Shown here: piece after piece, positions 33,573 to 38,987 of the stretch
Position numbering within the stretch: position 1 is the first letter of the stretch
Layout of the letters: every line of letters begins with the position of its first letter
Origin: Tannerella sp.
GTDB taxonomy: Bacteria; Bacteroidota; Bacteroidia; Bacteroidales; Tannerellaceae
Reading direction: 5' to 3'
DNA length: 38,987 bases
NCBI GenBank assembly: GCA_031271805.1
Contig: JAISUX010000105.1
Span: 1-38,987 of the forward strand
The notes under the pieces: generated by a model
Told to the model about the DNA's origin: nothing
Seen by the model: the letters and a program-made list of their open reading frames with translations, nothing else
The model's database searches: none
Program-made: the position numbers and the translations under genes

Positions 33573-34318
33573 AACCTTCTGATGATATGAAAAATCCAAT
33601 TCCATTGTTGTTAACAGGTTCAATTGCGATAGAGAAGTATAATGTCTTTCAGACAGTATTGGTTGATACACAAGTACGTTTGAATCAATATATTGATAGC
33701 ATAGAATATGCTATTGTAAAATATAATAACATTAATCATATTATATTTTGTGAGAATACAAATTTCGAATATGATTATTCGGAATTAGTAAGTAAGGCAT
33801 ACAAAAGAGGAAAAACTTTAGAAATAATCAGATTTACAGGAGATTATAAAAATATTCAAAGAAAAGGCAAAGGATACGGAGAAGGAGAGATTGTTAAATA
33901 TGCCATTGAAAACAGTGAGATTCTAAATTCAAGTTTGTGTTTTATAAAATTGACAGGTCGTGTATTGGTTAAAAATATGGACAAGTGTATAGAGACTACA
34001 AAAAACGAAACTGCTTTTCTCTTTGGCCCTCCACATTCAAAAAAAAATTTTGTTCAAACCATTATTTACAAAGTGAATACGAAATTTTACTATAATGTTC
34101 TTTTAAACGTGTATTTCCAAGTGAATGACCCGGAAGGATACTGTCTTGAACATGCATTTTATGAAGCATTAAAAAAATATCCAATCAAATCGTTTGGTAG
34201 ATATCCTGATTTGGATGGCACATCAGGCTCTGTTGGTTATTCTTATTTAATGCCACGTAAAGAATATCTTAAAGCAACTGTCTATAATATGATTGGATTT
34301 TATAATAATAAAATATAA
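33569..34318 (+). CDS. Unknown polysaccharide-cluster protein, possibly a glycosyltransferase
   Basis: A 249-residue cytoplasmic protein with no signal peptide or membrane helix. I recognise no named family. Visible features are IPLLLTGSIAIEKYN near residue 11, RLNQYIDSIEYAI near 37, HIIFCENTNFEYDY near 55, RKGKGYGEGEIVKYAIENS near 95, FIKLTGRVLVKNMDK near 122, and an acidic C-terminal part with YPDLDGTSGSVGYSYLMPR. The alternating strand/helix layout and its place between a methyltransferase and a GT2 enzyme suggest a Rossmann-type glycosyltransferase or related sugar enzyme. That is inference. The gene is strongly AT-rich (28 percent GC in the line 33661-33720). Confidence 0.7.
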   Translation: MKPSDDMKNPIPLLLTGSIAIEKYNVFQTVLVDTQVRLNQYIDSIEYAIVKYNNINHIIFCENTNFEYDYSELVSKAYKRGKTLEIIRFTGDYKNIQRKGKGYGEGEIVKYAIENSEILNSSLCFIKLTGRVLVKNMDKCIETTKNETAFLFGPPHSKKNFVQTIIYKVNTKFYYNVLLNVYFQVNDPEGYCLEHAFYEALKKYPIKSFGRYPDLDGTSGSVGYSYLMPRKEYLKATVYNMIGFYNNKI

Positions 34319-34347
34319 AGATAAGAAACATTTCTTTGCTTTTGTAA

Positions 34348-35223
34348 ATGAAATCTTTAATAACAGTAATAACCGTTGTACGTAATTGCTCTACAACAAT
34401 TGAGCAAACTATTCTTAGTGTACTCAATCAGTCATATCCGAACCTTGAGTATATCCTCATAGATGGGACGAGTACGGATGGAACATTAGATATAATTAAT
34501 AATTACGATTCAAAAGTTGAAAAAGGCGAGTTTCCAAATGTGACTTTTCGTTGGCTTAGCGAGTCGGATAATGGCATTTACGATGCTATGAACAAAGGGA
34601 TTGATCTGGCTACCGGAAAATGGATTAATTTCATGAATTGTGGTGACCGTTTCTTTAGCAATGAAGTATTAATGAATATATTTGGGACAAGAGAAATAAA
34701 TTCGAATATTGATATAATATATGGCGATACAGTAATTGATTCGCAATTTGGCAAAATAGCATTCAAATCCTTACCTCTCTGTATGCTTGATAAACGAATG
34801 GTTTTTTCGCATCAATCCGCATTTGTAAGACTTGAATATATGAAACAGAACAAATTTAACTTGTATTTTAAAAGCAGCGGTGATTATAATTTCTTTTATA
34901 ATGCTTATAAGAGTAATGTTCATTTTTTATATATACCGGAAATAGTATCTTCTTTTGACCGAAATGAAAATGGCATTTCATGTTATGCTCCATTAGTTTG
35001 GCGAGAAGATGCACATATATGGGACATTGATAAGACTGTGTCTTTCTGGATTATTTATATAAAAGATTGTACAATTTGGTATATTAAAAGATTAATTAAA
35101 AGAATACTACCACACATAATTGTAAACAGAATAAACAAGAGAAATTTCAATAAATTATATCAACAACATAATGGTTTATTGCTGACAGGGGTGAACAAAA
35201 TTATTGTCGTCGATGAGTTCTAA
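34348..35223 (+). CDS. Family 2 glycosyltransferase
   Basis: A 291-residue GT-A fold enzyme transferring a sugar from a nucleotide donor. Seen: SLITVITVVRNCSTTIEQTILSVLNQSYPNLEYILIDGTSTDGT (residues 3-46), then SESDNGIYDAMNKGIDLATGKWINFMNCGDRF (71-102), including the Asp positions that bind donor and metal, and KSSGDYNFFYNAY near 172. It is typical of WcaA-like enzymes in O-antigen and capsule clusters. The last 90 residues are Lys/Ile-rich and less conserved-looking. It ends only 44 bases before the next gene, whose composition and promoter are different, so the cassette may be cut short here. Confidence 0.88.
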   Translation: MKSLITVITVVRNCSTTIEQTILSVLNQSYPNLEYILIDGTSTDGTLDIINNYDSKVEKGEFPNVTFRWLSESDNGIYDAMNKGIDLATGKWINFMNCGDRFFSNEVLMNIFGTREINSNIDIIYGDTVIDSQFGKIAFKSLPLCMLDKRMVFSHQSAFVRLEYMKQNKFNLYFKSSGDYNFFYNAYKSNVHFLYIPEIVSSFDRNENGISCYAPLVWREDAHIWDIDKTVSFWIIYIKDCTIWYIKRLIKRILPHIIVNRINKRNFNKLYQQHNGLLLTGVNKIIVVDEF

Positions 35224-35238
35224 TTCAATAATATTTCG

Positions 35239-35246
35239 TAACTTTG
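35239..35246 (+). promoter_or_regulatory. -7 box TAACTTTG of the AAA-ATPase gene
   Basis: TAACTTTG fits TAnnTTTG, starts 16 bases after the GT2 stop and lies 21 bases before the ATG at 35268, so the ATPase is not simply part of the glycan operon. Confidence 0.6.
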
Positions 35247-35267
35247 CGAAGGAATTTAAATAATAAT

Positions 35268-36884
35268 ATGGCACAGCGATTGAAAAAATTGCCGACAGGC
35301 ATACAGACATTTTCAGAAATCATCGAAGAAAATTATCTCTATGTGGATAAAACTCCGATGCTTATCAACCTGATAGAATGCGGGAAAATGTATTTCTATG
35401 CCCGTCCTCGTCGTTTTGGCAAGTCGTTGTCAATCACAACATTAGAAGCATTGTTTCTGGGCAGAAAGGATCTGTTCAAAGGACTTTACGCTGAGCAGTG
35501 GCTGAACAGATCGGAATTTCGTCCGCGACCGGTTATAAGACTGAGTATGAACGAAGTAACCACTGATTCAGGCATTGCAGCGCTGAAAGAATCCATGTGT
35601 TTGAGAGTAAAAGATGTTGCGGATACCTTGGACGTTCAACTTGTAGAGTCATCATTGCCAGCCGATTTGTTCGGTGATTTAATTAAAAAAACGTTTAAAA
35701 AATATCAGGAGAAAGTAGTAATACTGATTGACGAATATGACAAGCCATACATTGATTTTATTGACGACACTGAAATGGCTAATAAAGTGCGCGAAACCTT
35801 AGCGAATTTTTATGTTCGTGTCAAAGCAAATGACGAATACACGCACTTTGTGTTCCTGACCGGCATTTCAAAATTTGCCAAGATGGGCGTCTTCTCAAAA
35901 CTCAACAACCTGACCGATATTTCACTCCGCGATGACTATGCAGCAATGTGCGGCATAACCCGCGATGAACTGCTGGCGTATTTTCCCGAACATCTTGAAG
36001 CGACGGCCGAGAAAATGAACATTACAAAAGACGAGTTAGTCGATAAAATGGAAGACTTTTACGACGGCTTCTCGTTCAATGGGAAAGTCAAACTTTATAA
36101 TCCATATTCGACACTGCAATTTTTTGAAGAACAGAGTTTTGATAATTACTGGTTTGATTCAGGCACTACGAATATGATGTCTAGATACCTTAAGAATAAA
36201 GACTTGACGGTAGAACAGTTTCGCAATATACCTGTTACGCGTGATTTCATTCGCAATCCGGGCGAATTAGATTCTGCTCCACCTGAAGGTTTTCTGTATC
36301 AAAATGGATTCCTGACCTTACGCGAAGGTAATACGAGTGATTTCAATTTGGATTATCCGAATAAGGAGGTGCTAAATACTATGTCACGGCTGCTTTCTCG
36401 AAAGTTTTTGCAGGCTAAGTACGATGACCTGACAACTTTGGTCTGTATTCATCTTGATAATGTGAATATTAAGGGGCTTATCAAGGATTTCAACATGCTT
36501 TTGGCAAGCATCCCTTACGACGATTATTCCAAAGCATTGGAGCAAAAAGTGGAAATTCAAGGTTTTACATTTCCGGTTCAGGAATGGCTCTATCGCTCAA
36601 GTATTTTGGCATTTTTGCGGGGATGCGGCTTGGTTGTTCAGGCAGAAATGCACACCAATCGCGGTCGCGCCGATTTGGTTTTGAAACATAAAGGGCAAAT
36701 TTGGATTATTGAACTGAAAGTAGCCTACAAAGGCGAAAGCCCCGCCGCAAAAGCCGAAGAAGCCTACAATCAGATTTTTGAAAAAAACTACGACAAGCCG
36801 TATCAAAACCCGATTTGCCTTGGTCTGGCAATTGACGACGAGAAACGGGAGATAACGGAATATAAAACAAAAGACTCAAAATAA
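35268..36884 (+). CDS. AAA-ATPase_like / PD-(D/E)XK nuclease-like protein
   Basis: A 538-residue protein of the family often numerous in gut and oral Bacteroidota. The N-terminal AAA-ATPase_like domain (about 5-290) starts KLPTGIQTFSEIIEENYLYVDKT and has a P-loop FYARPRRFGKSLSI near 45, Walker B VVILIDEYDKPYID near 155 and FLTGISKFAKMGVFS near 198. The C-terminal part (about 430-520) has a nuclease-like core, RGRADLVLKHKGQIWIIELKV, with Asp and E-x-K spaced as in PD-(D/E)XK enzymes. No membrane segment. Function is unproven; mobile or defence roles have been proposed. The ATG at 35268 is preferred over 35244, which lies inside the promoter region. Confidence 0.88.
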   Translation: MAQRLKKLPTGIQTFSEIIEENYLYVDKTPMLINLIECGKMYFYARPRRFGKSLSITTLEALFLGRKDLFKGLYAEQWLNRSEFRPRPVIRLSMNEVTTDSGIAALKESMCLRVKDVADTLDVQLVESSLPADLFGDLIKKTFKKYQEKVVILIDEYDKPYIDFIDDTEMANKVRETLANFYVRVKANDEYTHFVFLTGISKFAKMGVFSKLNNLTDISLRDDYAAMCGITRDELLAYFPEHLEATAEKMNITKDELVDKMEDFYDGFSFNGKVKLYNPYSTLQFFEEQSFDNYWFDSGTTNMMSRYLKNKDLTVEQFRNIPVTRDFIRNPGELDSAPPEGFLYQNGFLTLREGNTSDFNLDYPNKEVLNTMSRLLSRKFLQAKYDDLTTLVCIHLDNVNIKGLIKDFNMLLASIPYDDYSKALEQKVEIQGFTFPVQEWLYRSSILAFLRGCGLVVQAEMHTNRGRADLVLKHKGQIWIIELKVAYKGESPAAKAEEAYNQIFEKNYDKPYQNPICLGLAIDDEKREITEYKTKDSK

Positions 36885-37096
36885 AACCTGTTTGAGAACC
36901 GATAATATTGATAAATGTAACTCCATTAATAAAATATACAGATAGATGAATGTAAAGCAAGCATTTATCTATTGCAAATTATCTAAAACAAATAAACCAA
37001 AATAGATAATGACGGAAAATTTAAAATAAAAGATTAAATAATGGCGCAATATTTAAAACAAATCCTTATCTTTGCAATTATAAAGATAATAAATTT
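36885..37096. other. AT-rich gap between the two accessory ATPases
   Basis: This 212-base stretch contains no gene of supportable length and no terminator hairpin. It holds loose A/T repeats (several AATAAA and ATTTAAAA-like strings) and the promoter of the next gene at its right end. No inverted ends of a mobile element were seen. Confidence 0.5.
37067..37074 (+). promoter_or_regulatory. -7 box TATCTTTG of the DUF4143 ATPase gene
   Basis: TATCTTTG fits TAnnTTTG and lies 22 bases upstream of the ATG at 37097. A -33 TTTG at the expected distance is not evident. Confidence 0.6.
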
Positions 37097-38344
37097 ATGA
37101 AACAAAGAATTGATATTGAATGGATTAATCAAAAGAGCGATAGCCCGCTCGGCAGAATAATAGTGCTTACAGGTGCAAGACAGACAGGGAAAACTACGAT
37201 TGCAAAAAACTGTTTCCCTGATTATCGCTATTTTAATATAGACGATGTCATTGTTAGAAGTCAATTGAAAAATTTAAGCGCCGCGCAATGGTACTATAAT
37301 CAGCCCTTGGCAATTTTGGACGAAGTACAAATTGAGCCTCAACTGATTAATAGTGTGAAAGCAGTATATGACATGTATCCTGAACCGCGTTATGTGTTGC
37401 TTGGTTCAAGCCAGTTCCTGCTTTTGCAAAAAGTGCGCGAAAGTTTGGCAGGAAGGTGCGTAATTCGAGAAACATATCCACTTACTCTACCTGAAATGCG
37501 AACCAACAGTTTTGAAGATATTGTTGAACCATCATTTTTTGTGGATTTCGTACGGAATAAAAAAACTATCGAAATGCTATCGCCTTCGTTTGTGTTAGAT
37601 AACCGTTTTGCTCAAATAAGATATGCGTATGATTTTTATTTGCAGTTCGGCGGTTATCCCGCATTAACGAACAATGAATTAAATGATAATGAGCGTTTTG
37701 AATGGCTCGAAAATTATGTCAAAACATTTTTGGAACGCGATATTCGCGATTTGGCGTCGTTTCGCGACCTTAATCCTTTCATCAAACTGCAACGCTATTT
37801 GGCTAATACAACTGCTACGTTGGTAAATCTATCGTCCATAGCCAAGGAAACAGGCATTACTGTGCCGACCGTGCAACGATATTTGCAGTATATGAATATC
37901 AGTTATCAAAGCATTTCGCTGCCGGCATGGTTTTCCAATCCGTTGAAAAAATTAGTCAAAGCGCCTAAAATCCACGTTTTGGATATTGGCGTATTAAGAG
38001 CAATTTTGCAGAAACGAGGGATGTTGAACGGAAACGAATATGAAAGCGCGATTGTATCTGAAATTTATAAACAGCTAAAATGCAATGAATTGCCATTATT
38101 CCCATATCATTTGCGAACGCAAGATGGACGTGAAATAGACTTGTTGCTCGAAAGTGAAGACGGTTTTATTGCAATCGAAATAAAACAGACCGAAAACGTT
38201 AACCGTAGCGATGCAAAAAACTTTTTCGGCTTGCAGGAAATCCTGAATAAACCGCTGAAACATTGTTTTGTTCTATCAAACGACAATCAGGTAAAATCGT
38301 TTGGCGAAATCACTGCAATGCACGCGGGGGCGTTTTTAGGATAA
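37097..38344 (+). CDS. ATPase with C-terminal DUF4143 (AAA_14 family)
   Basis: A 415-residue protein. The N-terminal AAA_14 domain (about 15-150) has Walker A VLTGARQTGKTTIAKN near 24, Walker B LAILDEVQIEPQLI near 73 and YVLLGSSQFLLLQKVRESLAGR near 97. A helical linker with FLERDIRDLASFRDL near 212 follows. The C-terminal DUF4143 part (about 200-375) includes a nuclease-like segment GREIDLLLESEDGFIAIEIKQ near 348. Such proteins are widespread in bacteria and archaea, with no settled function. The gene has its own promoter and ends where the Schlafen-like remnants begin: its TAA is followed in frame by the first remnant. Confidence 0.88.
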   Translation: MKQRIDIEWINQKSDSPLGRIIVLTGARQTGKTTIAKNCFPDYRYFNIDDVIVRSQLKNLSAAQWYYNQPLAILDEVQIEPQLINSVKAVYDMYPEPRYVLLGSSQFLLLQKVRESLAGRCVIRETYPLTLPEMRTNSFEDIVEPSFFVDFVRNKKTIEMLSPSFVLDNRFAQIRYAYDFYLQFGGYPALTNNELNDNERFEWLENYVKTFLERDIRDLASFRDLNPFIKLQRYLANTTATLVNLSSIAKETGITVPTVQRYLQYMNISYQSISLPAWFSNPLKKLVKAPKIHVLDIGVLRAILQKRGMLNGNEYESAIVSEIYKQLKCNELPLFPYHLRTQDGREIDLLLESEDGFIAIEIKQTENVNRSDAKNFFGLQEILNKPLKHCFVLSNDNQVKSFGEITAMHAGAFLG

Positions 38345-38500
38345 GCAAAAAACGAAAAAAGCACGATAGATAAGGATATTTTAAAACAGATCATTGCTGA
38401 TGCACTTGGTATTACAAGAGACTGTGTAACTTGGCAGTTTAAGAAAATGATAATGCAAAGCATTATTAGCCGCGAATGTCCCGACAAGGACGGGTATTGA
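38345..38500 (+). pseudogene. Remnant of a Schlafen/RecG-like C-terminal winged helix
   Basis: Immediately after the DUF4143 stop and in the same frame, the 51 codons 38345-38497 read as STIDKDILKQIIADALGITR and then DCVTWQFKKMIMQSIISREC followed by PDKDGY and a TGA at 38498. This resembles the C-terminal winged helix of AlbA_2/HATPase (Schlafen-like or RecG-like) regulators, where the end usually reads V-G-P-D-K-G-G-Y-W. No start codon or N-terminal domains are present. A short independent gene is the less likely alternative. Confidence 0.5.
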
Positions 38501-38515
38501 ATAATAACCCGATAA

Positions 38516-38974
38516 AAATTTATTGCCGGCGAACCGCAGCGAATTGAGCGTTTTGATTATCAGTTAGATGCAATTCGAGAAGTAGTTGTTAATGCCGTTC
38601 ATCGTGATTATCGTGACAGTTCGGTAAATATCATTAAAATTTTTGACAACAGTATTGAGTTTTATAATCCCGGGAAACTTTTTGGCGGAATAGCAATTAA
38701 TGATTTGCTTTCTGGCAAATATTATTCTCAATCGCGCAACAAATTGATAGCAAGAGCATTCAAAGAAACTGAAATAATTGCGCACTTCACCGTTCGATAT
38801 TTCGATTAACAGGCGGGCAACGCTGGACGATTTGGATTTTGAGAAAATCAGCAATTTTGTTTACATCGCGAACGAAAAATAAGAGTAAATCTTTCAAAAC
38901 TCAAAGCAAAAGGCATTTTAGAACGCAAAGGCGCCAAACGAAACGGCTACTGGAGAGTGATAAAAAATAATTAA
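38516..38974 (+). pseudogene. Degraded Schlafen/RecG-like gene (HATPase_c_4 and winged-helix pieces)
   Basis: The frame opens after a TAA (38513) and reads IERFDYQLDAIREVVVNAVH then RDYRDSSVNIIKIFDNSIEF and YNPGKLFG, the ATP-binding HATPase_c_4 signature of AlbA_2-type DNA-binding ATPases; the N-A-x-x-H-R-D-Y motif seems one residue short. It stops at 38807-38809. A frame-shifted piece (38811-38879) reads RRATLDDLDFEKISNFVYIA, like the linker before that ATPase. The original frame resumes at 38882 with NLSKLKAKGILERKGAKRNG then YWRVIK, the usual winged-helix end, stopping at 38972. There is no start and there are internal stops and missing pieces. An ATG at 38975 may open another gene beyond the window. 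Confidence 0.65.
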
Positions 38975-38987
38975 ATGACACAAGAGC

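Noticed and set aside
36885..37096. Possible mobile-element end between the two ATPases
   Set aside because: No inverted terminal repeats, target duplication or transposase remnant could be read; only A/T-rich sequence and a promoter.

Overview
The window reads as chromosomal DNA of a Gram-negative Bacteroidota, most likely order Bacteroidales. Evidence: promoters of the Bacteroidota type (a -7 box TAnnTTTG, often with TTG or TTTG 19-21 bases upstream) precede many genes, and ribosome-binding sites are AT-rich rather than Shine-Dalgarno. The window carries a Bacteroidota-type RNA polymerase omega subunit, DUF3256 and DUF4293 family proteins, a protein with a likely type IX secretion (T9SS) C-terminal tail, and kdsA (Kdo for LPS). 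No tRNA, rRNA, CRISPR array or intact insertion sequence was found.

Layout. Bases 1-600 hold the 5' end of an unrecognised gene and a 346-base intergenic stretch with a 13-G run, two kinds of short direct repeat and a foldable GC-rich block. Bases 600-31154 are dense, moderate-GC, mostly housekeeping DNA: a Tat-exported oxidoreductase, prmA, gapA, miaA-kdsA, a Crp-like regulator with a three-gene metal-type ABC transporter, htpG, clpC, two exported proteins, an MBL hydrolase with truA, a YwqK-like protein with an FkbM methyltransferase, paaK with an ACT protein, bamD-rpoZ-DUF4293, aroE/purC/phoH, an aminotransferase with a LolC/E-like permease, and two genes that begin surface-glycan synthesis (a polyprenyl-phosphate sugar-phosphate transferase and a UDP-sugar 4-epimerase).

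From about 31.2 kb base composition falls sharply. Four AT-rich genes follow (Wzx-like flippase, zinc-ribbon methyltransferase, a protein of unknown family, a GT2 glycosyltransferase) and look like a transferred O-antigen/capsule cassette attached to the resident initiating genes. After the cassette come two separately promoted ATPases, each an N-terminal P-loop domain followed by a nuclease-like D...ExK domain (AAA-ATPase_like/PDDEXK_9 type and AAA_14/DUF4143 type). The window ends in broken pieces of one or more Schlafen/RecG-like (AlbA_2-HATPase) genes. The right 8 kb is therefore an accessory region.

Most unusual items: a DUF1893 domain fused to the transporter ATPase; promoters whose -7 box lies 4 bases from the start codon of prmA and miaA, predicting leaderless mRNAs; the foldable intergenic block near base 376; and the accessory ATPase/Schlafen-remnant tail. 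All family assignments come from reading motifs by eye; no database search was run.
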